The position numbers and the translations under genes were made by a program. Positions 22,790 to 34,863 of a stretch of 64,000 bases of DNA are shown in pieces. Source of the DNA: Amborella trichopoda. Taxonomy: Eukaryota; Streptophyta; Magnoliopsida; Amborellales; Amborellaceae. The notes beneath the pieces were generated by a model that was not told where the DNA came from, ran no database searches, and was given only the letters and a program-made list of their open reading frames with translations. Numbering within the stretch: the stretch's first letter is position 1; every line of letters starts with the position of its first letter. Location of the stretch: positions 2,309,072 to 2,373,071 of the forward strand of contig NW_006494943.1 in the NCBI RefSeq assembly GCF_000471905.2, given 5' to 3'.

Positions 22790-23640
22790 TTATTTTCTTT
22801 CTCCATTTCCCGCTCCTTCTTCATCAAACTCCACATCATGAGAAACAAATACTTTTTTGTTTACAGTGTTATACAATTTGTAACCTTTTGTTTGTGAATG
22901 AAATCCAATGAAAATGCATCTCTCACCTATGTCGTCCAGTTTCATTCTCTTTTGTTTTGGGATGTGTGCATATGCATTGCAACTAAGTACTCTCAAGTGC
23001 GCAACCCCAGGTTTGTAGCCACTCCATGCCTCTTCTAATGTCATGAATTTTACACTTTTAGTTGGGCATCTATTTAAGAGATAGACTGCACAAGGTACTG
23101 CTTCAGCCCAAAAACTCTTGGGAAATTTATTTTCTTTCAGCATGTTTCTTGCCATTTCAAGAATTGTTCCATTCCTTCTCTTAGACACACCATTTTGCTG
23201 AGGGGTGTATACTGCTGTTAATTGGAATTTAATTCCATTCTCCCTGCAAAATTCTTGAAAATTGTTTGAGGTGTATTCTCCACCTCTATCACTTCTCAAA
23301 ACACCTAGGGGATATCCACTTTGCTCTCAGCATATGCGTTAAATTGTTTGAAAATCTCAATACTTATGATTTTTCTTTTAAGAAATAAACCAATGTTTTT
23401 TTGCTAAAGTCATCAGTAAAAGTTAGAAAATACCTGTTATTTCCATTTGACAATATTTCAAATGGTCCAGCCACATCAGAATGCACAATTTGCAAGGGCT
23501 TAGTTGCTCTCCATGATTGTCCAATAGGGAAATTTCTCCTAAGTTGCTCTCCCAATGTGCATCCTTCACAAATTTTATTTGGCTGCTCTATTATGGGTAA
23601 TCCTTTCACCATATGAGCTTTTGATAACAATTTCAAGCCA
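22790..23640 (-). pseudogene. Copia integrase
   Basis: The minus-strand translation begins with the GAG-pre-integrase end (PNKICEGCTLGEQLRRNFP, with the zinc cysteines), continues HSDVAGPFE and FLTFTDDFSKK, and after a frame break near 23,330 resumes at MRSDRGGEYTSNNF, YTPQQNGVSKRRNGTI and FWAEAV, ending VFVSHDVEFDEE. D, D and E of the catalytic core are visible (HSDV, SDRGG, and the position after NGV reads S-K-R-R in place of the usual E-R-R, so the glutamate appears replaced). Confidence 0.88.
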
Positions 23641-24033
23641 TTAAAATTAAGATGTCCAAAGCGTAAATGTCATAACCAAGATTTATCTTTTATGATTGAT
23701 TTAAAACACTTCATTGAATCAACTTTAATATTCAAAGTGAATAATCTATTCCTGGACATTTCTACCCTTGCAGTCAATGTATTATTTTTATCTTTTATTG
23801 TGAGAGCAAGGTCTTTTAATTAGATATCATAACCTTTTTCCAAAAGTCTACCCCAAGCTTAATATATTGTTTTTTAATGCAGGAACATAATAAACATCAG
23901 AAATATAGTACTGATCGCCATTTTTTAGTTGTATCAAAATTGTTCCTTTTCCTTTTACTTGGGTTTTTGAGAAATCTCCAAATAAAACATCTCCTTTTAT
24001 GGACACAATTAGATCTATAAACATTTCTCTTCT

Positions 24034-24777
24034 TCAACACAACTGATTACTTGCTCCTGTGTCCAAATACTGGGTATTATTGTTTATTTCATCCTTTTTG
24101 TAAGCTAATAGAAAAGTTGGCACATTTTCATCATTTCTTTCAATAATATTTGCTTGATCTCTATCTTCATGTTCCGTTTTATATATGCATTCAGAACTAT
24201 AATGTCCAAATTTCTTGCAATTGAAGCATTGGATATTAGATCTTCCATACCTTTGCTTATTGTAGGGACGTGTGAAATTTCCCCTACCTCTTCCTCTTGA
24301 TGAGCATGATTCTCTTTCGCTTCCATTTTGAAAGTTTCGTCCTCCTCTTCCTCTATTTCCAAAACTTGTTCCTCTATTTCCAAGACCTCTTCCACTTTGA
24401 CCTCTTCCTCTTATCTCATACCTATCATCTTTTATTGTCAATTTGCTTTGCAATGCTTGCTCCAAAGAATCATTAGCATTCTTATTCATTCATTGCTCAT
24501 GGGATTGAACTGATCCTATTAGCTCTTCAATAGTTAGTGAAGACAAATCTTTATACTCCCCAGTAGCTGCAACAATGTGTTTAAATCTAGAAGTCATATA
24601 TCTTAAGATTTTTCAATTACTCTTTCATCCTCAATTTTTTCTCCATTTCTCTTCATTGGGTTTACTATAACCAAAATTAAAAAAAAATAGTCCGAAACAT
24701 ATTCACCCTTATTCATGTGAATGGATTCAAATTCAGCTCTTAAGGCTTGAAGGCGTACCTTTTTTGCCCTCTAAACT
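24034..24777 (-). pseudogene. Copia Gag zinc knuckle and protease active site
   Basis: Minus-strand blocks: VRLQALRAEFESIHMNKG-type Gag sequence next to 24,777; an arginine/glycine-rich linker (RGRGQSGRG) near 24,300-24,410; the zinc knuckle CFNCKKFGHYSSEC (CX2CX4HX4C) near 24,185-24,230; and the protease motif YLDTGASN near 24,040-24,065. Several frames are broken near 24,490-24,700. The zinc knuckle and DTG are intact. Confidence 0.88.
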
Positions 24778-27615
24778 TGTAAGGACCGAGATTTTCGCGG
24801 CATGGTGAAATACGCGACAGTAAGAGGATACCAATGCGTGGCAATGAGGTGCCACCGTGTGTGTCAATAAAATGCACATGTCAATAAAACATGCACATCT
24901 GTAAACACATGCGGCAATAAAGAGAAGAGGCGAGAGAAAGACGTGCTCGGTAGTATAGAGACATGTGCGACAGTAAAGAGAAGTGGAGAGAGAGAGACAC
25001 GCATGGCAGTGTAGAGAATGTGCGGCAGTAAAGAGAAGAGGAGAGAGAAAGACATGTGTGGCAGTAAAGAGAAGAGGAGAGAGAATGAAATGTGCAATTG
25101 TGTAGAGACACACGCAGTAGTAAAGAGAAGAAAAGAGTGAGTGCGCGTCAGTCAAACGTGCACGTCAGTAAGAAGAGAAGAAGAGGGTTAGCGTGTGGCA
25201 AAGTGACCGCCGTACGTATAATGCCGCCACCTTGTGCAGCCCTGCCGAGCCCATGCCTACCACTTGTTTGTTGCATCCTGCCATGCATGCCACTCGTCCC
25301 TTTGCATGAGAACGTAGGTGCCACTTGGCAATTCGAGCTGCTACCTCCCATTCTTGGACTACTTAAATCCGCTTCTCTTATCTCCCAAGACTTTGTTCAT
25401 CCCCTCCACTGTTCATCTCCAACACTTGGAGCTTCCACCCCTTGGAATCATAGTTGAAGAGCTTGGAACTTGACTGTGTGGAATCAAACCACAGTGTGTC
25501 CATAGTTTGTTGAAGCATAAAATTAATCATGAGTATGCGTATGAATTTTGAGGAAGAATGTGGCTGCATATATCCTTGGTTATGGCTAGTTTTTCCAGGG
25601 TTAAGGCTTTCAATTACATGATAAGTTGAGCACGAAAAATACTATTGTTGGCCATGAAAATTTATGAAGTAGTATCCCTGTGTATTTAATTTAAAATGAA
25701 AAAGGTTTGGTGTTAATATTCATCATAAATTGGAAGTTATTGATTATTCGATAAGGTGTACCAAAACTTACTGTGAATTTCCAGGGAAATTACATGGTTT
25801 TATAATGAATGTTTGACTAATCAAATGGTGTCCAAATGACTTCAAACTACATTTATTTGAAATATAGGTGTATTTACTTCAATTCTGGTCATGAAACTAT
25901 TTTGAAATTCTTCATGGATTAGGAATTATGCCTCAGAATGTGAGGATATGTCATTGTTATAAGTTGCAGAAATTCGAGAGCTGTCACTCTTTTTGTAATG
26001 AACTTTTGACTGATCAAATTGTGTCTAAATGACCTGAAACCACTTCTATCTGAAAGATAGATGTGTCTACATTAATTTTGGTGTTGGACCCATATTGAAA
26101 TTCCATTGTATGTCACTGTTGTCAGTTGCCGTAAATTTTAGAACTGTTATATGTCTTATGAAAGAAAGGTTATGCACTGACCCATATGTCTCTGGAATAG
26201 GCTAAACTACTTCTAATTGAAAGGTGGATGAGTTTACTTTCAAGTTGGATTTGGGATTGTGACTAAAACCCATGGAATGGAAATTAGGCCAAAATTTCCA
26301 AGAGGCCTTCATACTGAAAAGTCTACTCTATTATGAACTATTGAAAAAGCAATGCCAATGATATTGTGAATGCTCATGAATTCTTGAATAATTTTAATTA
26401 GACCTGCTAAAGCATGAGTGAATGAAAGCATGAGTTATGCATGCACATAGTTATCATCAGATATAAATAGATTGTGTTATGCACCACTATGCAATGGGAC
26501 ACCCATTGGTAGTGGGAATCTGCTATATGGGATACCGATTGGTAGTGGGAATCTTTTATGATAATCCTGTGTTATGCACCACTATGCAATGGGACATCCA
26601 TTAGTAGTAGGAATCTGATATGATAAGACTGTATTATGTATCACTCCGTAATGAGACATTCATTGGTAGTGTGATATGAGATTCTGAGACTTTTGTATAA
26701 GGCACTACGCAACGGGTCATCCGTTGGTTGTACAATCTATTCTGATAGGATAAGAAAGATGCCGACAGTTAAGATCTTACCTCGAACCCCAATGATAGGA
26801 AAGGAGTCAGGATGTGAATATGAATATTTAGGACGGTCGCCTCCCCCCCCCCCCCTCCGAATCTATATGGGCACTACGCATTTGATCATCCATTGGTAGT
26901 GTAACACTCTCCTGCTTGAAAGGCATAAAGAGAGGATCGTATCATGTAAGGCCACAACCTAATAAAATCCTTAAAGTGTGTTGGGGATTGTGTGTGTGTG
27001 TGTGTGAAGATAGTACAAAATGGGTTCTGCATTCCTCATTGTCATTCCTCCTGAGTGAGGGTAGAAGTTTCAAGTTACAGGATTCGCTCAGTCTGATCGA
27101 TGAGACTTCTACTTCGAGACTAGGCGACACTAGGATTGCCTGTATGTACTGTGTGTTATGCCTAAGACTCTGATTTGTCATTGCGATAAAAATGATGAGG
27201 TAAGTGTTAACTCATGCGATGTATGATATTCTGATATCTGATCTTCACTTCTTCCACCACTGTTAAAGAATTGTGATACATATTGTGACACCTGCATGAA
27301 TTTTTGAGCAATGTTTATGAATATCACTGTATAGGCATAGGCCGGAATTTATGAGGTTGATCTGCTTACTGGGCTTTATAGCTCACCCCTATGTTTTTCT
27401 TCTTTGTGAAGAGTGATAATCTACATTCTTTTTGAGTAGGCAGCTGGAAACTCGCGGCAGGCGGTTGAAGTTTCTTTCGTGGCTTGCTGTGATTTCGTCT
27501 TTCTAAAAGTGTTGAGCGCACTCACACTTGAGTGGCATTTGCTACCTCTAGCCGCGGTCCTGCACTCTCTTGCTCTCCAGCTGTACGGTATGGGTCAGGG
27601 GACAGGGTCGTGATA
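24778..27615 (+). repeat. 5' LTR of Tekay-like Gypsy (2,838 bp)
   Basis: Begins TGTAAGGACCGAG and ends GGTCGTGATA (CA changed to TA). Subregions: a GA-rich minisatellite of about 55 bp (24,870-25,190) built on CAGTAAAGAGAAGAGGAGAG; then unique sequence; then an array of hairpin units (26,480-26,915); a GT run near 26,990. It lacks about 200 bp that the 3' LTR has at 34,518-34,719. Frames here on both strands are low-complexity. Confidence 0.92.
26480..26915 (+). repeat. Array of short hairpin units in 5' LTR
   Basis: About six units of 40-65 bp, each centred on CAATGGG...CCCATTG or a variant, flanked by CACTA and TAGTG, so that each unit can fold into a stem of up to 13 bp. Unit 5 (near 26,703-26,730) reads CAACGG...CCGTTG, a paired change relative to CAATGG...CCATTG. 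The same array is in the other LTR at 33,515-33,965. Confidence 0.75.
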
Positions 27616-27705
27616 GTTAGAATTCTTGGCCTAGAAAGTCTTAGAAGTGTCTTTAGAATAGTTTTTGAATAGGCTAGTAACTAGGTGTTCCTGTTTTAGG
27701 TCAAG

Positions 27706-28660
27706 ATGACATGGACTCGTACCAACAATTCGACTTCTAACAATGAGAACACCGAGGCCCTTAGGGAATTCTCCAAGACGTTACAGGTCATGGCTTAGAT
27801 GATGAAAGACAATATGCAGGGCCCTTCTACCCTTACCCCAGAACCAGACTGATGTAGTCTAATTGAGAAATTAGGAGGCTAGCACCTCCGATGTTCTTGG
27901 GACATGGGGGAGTGGAAAAAGCTGAGCAATGGAGGAGGCAAGTGAAGAAGATATTCGATGTATTGCATTGTTCAGATTAACAAAAATTTAAACTGGGAAC
28001 CTTCATGTTGGAAGGGGATGTTGAGCACTGGTGGGGTTCAGTGAAGCAATCCTGGGAGGAGTCAAGGACCATGGCGACTTGGGTGAATTTTCTAAAAGCA
28101 TTTAATGAGAAATACTTCCCTGACTCATTTCGAGAGAGAAAAAAAGTGGAGTTTATTGAGCTACAGCAAAGGACATTATCAATGGAGCAGTATATGAATA
28201 TATTTGTTGAGCTCTCCCGTTATGCACCACACATCCTTAATACAGAGGCGCGTAAGGTGAACAAGTTCGAGAGGGGCTTCAGGCCAGATATAAGGGGGAG
28301 AGTGATATCAGGCAACCTCAAGACTTTCTCCCCCTAGTGGACCTCACTATGAAGATTGAGAGGGATTGTGATGAATCCCGGTTGAGGAAAGAGGGGATAA
28401 TGGGGACCGCGCAGTCTAGGGGCTTTGAGAGGAAGGTTCGACCACCTCCTAGGAGAAATTTTAAGGGAAGGAACAATCAAAGCAATACAAAAATCTAAAA
28501 GGCCTTCCCACGTGACGTAAGGGATAATCGGTGCCTAGCCTACTCTTATTGTGGGTTGAGTAACCACTCTGCAGCTGAATGCTACTAGAAGGTGAAATCA
28601 TTTTTTCGATGTGGCAAGCTTGACCACCTTATCAAGGACTATCCAGTAAAGGGACTTGAG
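27706..28660 (+). pseudogene. Tekay-like Gypsy gag
   Basis: Starts ATGACATGGACTCG at 27,706. The core is best seen at 28,005-28,337: MLEGDVEHWWGSVKQSW, NEKYFPDSFRERK and YAPHILNTEARKVNKFERG, the standard retrotransposon Gag fold of this lineage. Stops and frameshifts lie before and after it. A zinc-knuckle region near 28,535-28,650 (YCGLSNHSAAEC, then FRCGKLDHLIKDY) is partly decayed; its last cysteine has become tyrosine. Confidence 0.88.
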
Positions 28661-29110
28661 AACTGACCAAAGACTCAAGGCCGGGTGTCTGCATTCACGG
28701 AGCAAGAAGCTAAGGTGTCCACCTCTGTAATCCGAGGTACATCCTCTATTTGTAGTATAGAAGATAAAATGTTGATTGGCCCTGGATCTTCTCATTCTTT
28801 TGTTGCACCTCACTTTCCATGCCATATAAATGTTAGTCCTTCACTTCTTGACTAGATATTGGTAGTATGTACACCTATGGGGGAATCTATAGAAACTGAT
28901 ATGGTTTATGGGGTCTTGCTTGAAGGGTGTATCCTGCTTATAGACTTGATACTTTTGAATATTCAGAATTTTGATATTGTCTTGGGCATGGACTAGTTGT
29001 CGACATATTATTCCACTATTAATTGTTATGATAAAACTGTGACCTTTAGCTGTCCAAACTAGCATGAGTTGCACTTTGTTGGTATTAAGGATGCTCCCCC
29101 TTACGTCTTA
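28661..29110 (+). pseudogene. Tekay-like Gypsy protease region
   Basis: The translation reads GRVSAFTEQEA, then IGPGSSHSFVAPHF where the active motif is normally D-P/S-G-A-T-H-S-F, then FDIVLGMD*LSTYYSTINCY. The catalytic aspartate of the first motif is replaced by glycine, and the tryptophan after LGMD is a stop (TAG). Inactive. Confidence 0.75.
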
Positions 29111-30240
29111 TCTCTGCCCTTCAGGCTTCCCGTCTTTTGGCTAAGAAATGTATTGGGTACTTAGCCTATGTAGTAGAGAATAGGGATGTCCAATCTAAGT
29201 TAGAAGAGATACCAATGGTAAAAGATTACTTAAAAGTTTTTCCTAAGAAGTTACCTTCAAGGGGCACAAGTATTCTTTAAGATTGATATTTGATCGGGCT
29301 ATCACCAATTGCGGGTCAAGGAGGAAGATGTTTTCAAGATCGCATTCAGAACCTGATACAGCCGCTATGAGTTTTGACAATGTCGTTTGGGTTGACCAAT
29401 GCCCTAGCTGTTTTCATGGACCTCATGAATAGGGTTTCAGATCTTTTCTAGATAATTTTGTTGTGATCTTTATAGATGACATTTTGGTGTATTCGAAGAA
29501 CCTAGAAGAGCATGAGCAACATCTAAGAATGGTCCTCCATACTTTGAAGTCAGAAAAGTAGTATGCTAAGTTTAGTAATAGTGAGTTTTGACTTCCTAAC
29601 GTGGCCTTTCTGGGCCACATTGTTTCTAAGGACGGGGCCGCGGTTGACCCTTATAAGAATGAAGCCTTACTTAAGTGGGGAAGAATGACAAATGTGTCAG
29701 AGGTTCGCAATTTTCTGGGATTAACGGGCTACTATAGACGCTTTGTAGAAGGATTTCAAAAAATAGCACTTTCCCTAACTCGCTTAACCCAGAAGGAAGT
29801 GTAGTTTGTGTGGTCAGATGATTGTGAGAAAAGTTTTCAAGAACTGAAGAAGAGACTGACTACGACCCCGATACTGACCTTACTCGAAGGAAATGAGGAC
29901 TTTGTGGTTTACACTGACGCCTCCCCTCAAGGGCTCGGGTGTGTGCTTATGTAGAAAAGGAAGGTCATTTCTTATGCCTATAGACAGTTAAAGCCGTATG
30001 AACAAAATTACCCGACTCATGATTAGGAGCTTGGGGCTGTAGTATTTGCTTTGAAAATCTGGAGACACTACCTCTTTGGGGCCCAGTTTAAGGTATTTAC
30101 GGGCCCTAAGAGCCTCAAGTACCTGTTTTCCCAGAAGGAGTTGAATATGAGGTAAAGGAGATGGATTAATCTATTGAATAATTATGATTGTACCATCAAT
30201 TACCACTCAGGAAAAACTAATGTGGTTGCAGATGCTTTGA
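29111..30240 (+). pseudogene. Tekay-like Gypsy reverse transcriptase and RNase H
   Basis: Visible RT blocks are [19 protein letters not shown] (about 29,470-29,525), with the catalytic FIDD box intact, and VAFLGHIVSKDG followed by RNFLGLTGYYRRFVEGF (29,601-29,760). RNase H follows: VVYTDASPQGLGCVL near 29,900-29,945 and TINYHSGKTNVVADALSRK near 30,186-30,246. The N-terminal RT region is shortened and frameshifted near 29,250-29,420. Several stops arise at CAG, TGG or CTG-like positions. Confidence 0.88.
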
Positions 30241-30479
30241 GCAGAAAGCCTGTAGCATTATTGGCACACCTCATTGTTCGAGAGATGGCTATGTTAAAGG
30301 ATGTAGTGGAATGGCACCCAACTTTGCCTCTTGGTGATGGGATATGTATGACCGCTTGTATAAGAGTGGAGCCCCAACTCTTTCAACAAATCTGGATGGC
30401 ACAAAAGGGAGATCCCTTGCTCATGAAGATTTTTGAAGAGATAAAACTTGGAAAGAAAGAAAGACGGTTTCTCTGTGAG

Positions 30480-31806
30480 CAGTGATAACTTGTTAAGATT
30501 TAAGAATCGCGCTGTGTTCCGAATGACGAGAATGTGAAGAGGGTTATTTTAGAAGAAGCACACCGCTCCCGTTATGCTATACACCAGAGGAGCACTAAAT
30601 GTATCAGGACCTAAAGAAAACTTTATGGCGGAATGACATGAAAAGAGAAGTAGCATTGTTTGTTTCTAAGTGCTGAACATGCCAGCAAGTGAAGGCTGAT
30701 CATCAGAAACCCCTTAGATTGTTGCAACCCTTGCCCATGCCAGAATGTAAATATGAATACATCACTATGGATTTTGTCTCTGGTTTTCCTAGAACGAGTG
30801 TTGGTTATGATAGTATTTGGGCCATTGTGGACCAGCTGACCAAGGCTACCCATTTCTTACTATTCCACACAACCTATACCTTGGATAAACTGGCCCAATT
30901 ATATATCAAAGAGATATTGAGGTTGCATGGAATACCGGTTAGCATCATGTCCAACAGGGACACTAGATTTACCTTGAGATTTTGGGCTAGTCTGCAGTCA
31001 GCCTTGGGAACATGATTTACGTTTAGCACTGCCTTTCACCCCCAGACTGATGGACAATCAGAGAGAACCATTCAGACCCTGAAAGATATGTTAAGGGCTT
31101 GTGTTACTGACTTTAAGGGAAGCTGAGATGACCATCTTCCTCTGATAGAATTTTCCTATAACAACAGCTTCCAAGTCAGTATTTAGATGGCACCCTTTGA
31201 GGCCCTATATGGGAGGAAGTGCCGGTCACCTATATGTTGGGATGAGATTGGTGCACAAAGGATTTTAGGGCTAAAAATTATTTAAATGACCACAAAAAAG
31301 ATTGCTTTGATTAGAGAGAGGCTCATGCCAACTTAGAGTCGGCAAACGAGCTACGTTGATAATCGGAGAAGATACCTCAAGTTTGAGTTGGGCAATCAAG
31401 TATTTCTGAAGGTATCGCCCATAAGGGAATTTATGAGGTTTGGTAAGAAAGGAAAATTGAGCCCATGATATATTTGACCTTTTGAAATTCTGAAAAGAGT
31501 TTGAAGTGTGGCATATCAACTTGTCCTACCACCCGAGCTGACAAACATCCATGATGTTTTTCATGTATCTCAGTTGAGGAAGTACCAGCCTGACCCGTCC
31601 CATGTTCTGAGATATGAACCAGTTCCAATCAGAAAAGACTTGACCTACATCGAGCAACCCATTGAGATAAAGGATAGAAGGGTACAGGTATTGTGCAGTA
31701 ATGAAAGTCCTCTTATCCGTGTTTTGTGGCAACACCATTCACAGGAAGAGTCAACTTGGGAGTGGGAAGATGAAATCTGGTATAAGTACCCCCATTTATT
31801 CGATTG
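30480..31806 (+). pseudogene. Tekay-like Gypsy integrase and chromodomain-like tail
   Basis: The zinc-binding region is poorly kept (30,560-30,690). The core reads YITMDFVSGFPRTS (first Asp), IMSNRDTRFTLRFW (second Asp), [20 protein letters not shown] (catalytic Glu) and [10 protein letters not shown]. The C-terminal part, 31,508-31,806, reads LPPELTNIHDVFHVSQLRKY and VLWQHHSQEESTWEWEDEI, the tail typical of Tekay/Del chromoviruses. The stop at 31,806 precedes the purine tract by about 35 bp. Stops break the core at 31,012 and near 31,125 and 31,183. Confidence 0.9.
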
Positions 31807-31854
31807 AGAATAATTATGATTTTGAGGACAAAATCCTTTTTAAGGGGGAGATGA

Positions 31855-34800
31855 TGTAAGGACTAAGATTTTCCCGGCATGGTGAAGTACGCGACAATAA
31901 GAGGACAACAGTGTGCGGAATGAGGTGCCACCATGCACGTCAATAAAATGCGCACATCAGTAAAATATTAACATCTGTAAACATGCGCGACAGTAAAGAG
32001 AAGAGGAGAGAGAAAGAGGCATGCGACAGTGTAGAAGACAAGAGAGAGATGCACACGGCAGTGTAGAGCACATGGCAGTAAAGAGAAGAGGAGAGAGAAA
32101 GACACGCACGATAGTGTAGAAGCATGCGTGGCAGTACAGATAAGAGGAGAGAGAAAGACACGCGCGGCGGTGTAGAGGCGCGCGACAGTAAAGAGAAGCA
32201 AAGAGTGAGCGCGCGTCAGTAAAACACACACGTCAGTAAGAAGAGAAGAAGAGGGTAAGCGCGCGGCAGAGTGACCACCATGCACATAATGTCGCTGCCG
32301 TGTGCAGCCCCGCCGAGCGCATGTCCTATTTGGGCTACTTAAACCCCCTTGTCTTATCTCCCAAGACTTTGTTAATCCCCTCCCACGCATTTGAACCCAT
32401 CCTCAATACTTAGAGCTTTCACCCCTTGGAACCACTGTTGAAGAGCTTGGGACTTGACTGTGTGGGAGACTTTTGGGCCACCTTTGAACACAAGTGAGTA
32501 GATCAAACCACCATGTGTCCATAGTTTGTTGAAGCATAAAATTAAGCATGAGTATGAGTATTAATTTTGAAGAAGAATGTGGATGCATAAATCCTTGGTT
32601 ATGTCCTGTTTTTCCAGGATTAAGGCTTTCAATTACATGATAAGTTGTGCACTGAAAATACTTTTGTTGGCCATGAAAATTTATGAAGTAGTATCCCTAT
32701 GTATCTAATTTAAGATGAAAAAGGTTTGGTGTTAATATCCATCATAAATTGGAAGTTATTGATTATTCTATAAGGTGTGCCAAAACATGCTGTGAATTTC
32801 CAGGGAAATTAGTGTTTTTGTAATGAACTTTTGACAGATCAAATGATGTCCAAATGACTTCAAACCACCTTTATTTTGAATATAGGTGTGACTATTTCAA
32901 TTTAAATATTGAAAACTATTTTGAAATTCTTAATGGATTAGGAATTATGCCTCAGATTGGGTGGACATATCACTGTTATAAGTTGCAAAAATTCCAGAAC
33001 TGTCACACATTTGGTAATGAACTTTTGACTAATCAAAGAGTGTCCAAATGACTTCAAACCACTTCTATCTAAAATATGGATGCTTCCACATCAATTTTGG
33101 TGTTGGAACCATATTGAAATTCCATATGATTTGAGAATGATGCCTCCATTTGCATGTGTGTCACTTTTGTCAGTTGCAGTAAATTTTAGAACTGTTATGT
33201 CTTATGAAAGGTTATACACTGACCCATATGTCTCTGGAATAGGCTAAACTACTTCTAATTGAAAGATGGTTGAGTTTACTTTCAAGTTGGTTTTAGGACT
33301 GTGACTAAAACCCATGGATTGGAAATTAGGCCAAATTTTCCAAGGGGCCTTCATATTGAAAAGTCTGCTCTATTATGAAGTATAGAATAAGCATGCTTAT
33401 GATATTGTGAATGCTCATGAATTCTTGAATAATTGTAATTAGACCTGCTAAAGCATGAGTGAATGAATCCTTGAGTTATGCATGTGCATAGTTATAATCA
33501 GATATGAATAGGCTGTGTTATGCACCACTACGCAATGGGACACCCATTAGTAGTGGGAATCTGTTATGATATGACTGTGACATGAACCCCTACGCAATGG
33601 GACACCCATTGGTAGTGGGAATCTATTATGATAATCCTATTTTGTGCACCACTACGCAATGGGACATCCATCGGTAGTGGAATCTTATATGATAAGACTG
33701 TATTATGAATCACTACGCAATGGGACATCCATTGGTTGTGTGATATGAGATTCTGAGACTTTTGTATATGGCACTACGCAACGGGTCATCTGTTGGTTGT
33801 GCAATCTATTCTGATAGGATAAGAAAGATATCGATAGTTAAGATCTTGCCCTGAACCCCACTGATAGGAAAGGAGTCGGGATGTGAATATGAATATCTGG
33901 GAGGTTCACGCCTCCCGGATCTATATGGGCACTATACATTGGGTCATCCATTAGTAGTGTAACGCTATCTTACTTGAAGGCCTAAGGAGAGGGTTGTGTC
34001 TTGCAGGGCCACTGCCTATCAAAAGCCCCAAAGCGCACAAGGGATCGTGTGTGTGTGTGAAGACAGTACTAAATGGGTCATCCATTTGTCAATGTCTTTC
34101 CTTTTGAGTGAGGGTAGATATTCCAAGTTATAGGATTAGCTTGACCAGATCGATGAGACTTCTACTTCAGGAGTAGTGATATTAGGATTGCCTGTATGTA
34201 CTGTGTGTTCTGTCTGAAACTCTAATATATCATTATGATAAAAATGATGGGGTAATTGTTTGCTCATGGGATGTATGATATTCTGATATATGATCTACAC
34301 TTCTTCCACCACTGTTAAAGAATTGTGATACATATTGTGACACCAGCATGAATTTTTAGGCAATGTTTATGAATATCATTGTATAGGCCATAATATATGG
34401 GGTTGATCTGCTTACTAGGCTTAATAGTTCATCCCTCTGCTTTTCTTCTATGTGTAGAGTGATAATCTATGTTCCTTGTGAGCAGACAGCTAGACACTGC
34501 GGCAGGAGGTCGAAGTTCAGGTCTTGTCGAAAGAGGCCTTCTTGATAGTAGGTGTTTCGTGGTGGTGGCCACATGGTTGTTTTGTTGGAAGTCTTGTTTT
34601 TTGTGGTTGGGCCTGTTGTGCCTTGGACATGATTGTAATTAATGAATTTTGAAGCCTGAATTTTTATAAATTGATTTTATTCCATTCAATTATGTGAATC
34701 TTTGTGTATGGGTTTTGTTTTCTTTCGTGGCTTGTTGTGATTCCATCTTTCAAAAAGCGCTGAGCGCACTCACACTTGAGTGGCATTCGCTCCCTCTGGT

Positions 34801-34863
34801 CGCTGTCCCGCACTCTATTGCCCTCTGGCTGTACGGTAGGGGTCTGGGGGCGGGGTCGTGACA
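31855..34863 (+). repeat. 3' LTR of Tekay-like Gypsy (3,009 bp)
   Basis: Begins TGTAAGGACTAAG, ends GGTCGTGACA. It aligns along its length with the 5' LTR and repeats the same subregions (GA-rich minisatellite 31,940-32,260; hairpin array 33,515-33,965). It has an extra block at about 34,518-34,719. The two LTRs differ at many positions, so the insertion is not recent. Confidence 0.92.

Larger units (their letters stand above)
22743..24777 (-). mobile_element. Copia retrotransposon (second), gag-to-integrase part, left fragment
   Basis: This is the 3'-ward portion of a minus-strand Copia whose 5' end continues at 34,864-35,800 on the far side of the inserted Tekay Gypsy. It holds the later gag, protease and integrase. 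Reverse transcriptase, RNase H and 3' LTR are absent; at about 22,742 the sequence changes abruptly to Tat Gypsy, so this end arose by deletion or rearrangement. Confidence 0.9.
24778..34863 (+). mobile_element. Complete Tekay/Del-like Ty3/Gypsy (chromovirus) with about 3-kb LTRs
   Basis: Order: LTR (24,778-27,615), gag, protease, RT, RNase H, integrase with a C-terminal chromodomain-like region, purine tract AAGGGGGAGATGA (about 31,842-31,854), LTR (31,855-34,863). Flanking 5-mers are AAACT (24,773-24,777) and CAACT (34,864-34,868), a target duplication with one change. It is inserted into the gag of a minus-strand Copia; removing it with one target copy leaves that gag frame continuous. Many stops, so not active. 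The primer site after 27,615 is degraded. Confidence 0.93.

Noticed and set aside
24733..25351. Several minus-strand frames rich in L, S, F, C, Y and H, and similar ones at 31,940-32,390
   Set aside because: They are translations of the GA-rich minisatellite in the Tekay LTRs; all three frames stay open because the repeat lacks stop codons on that strand.
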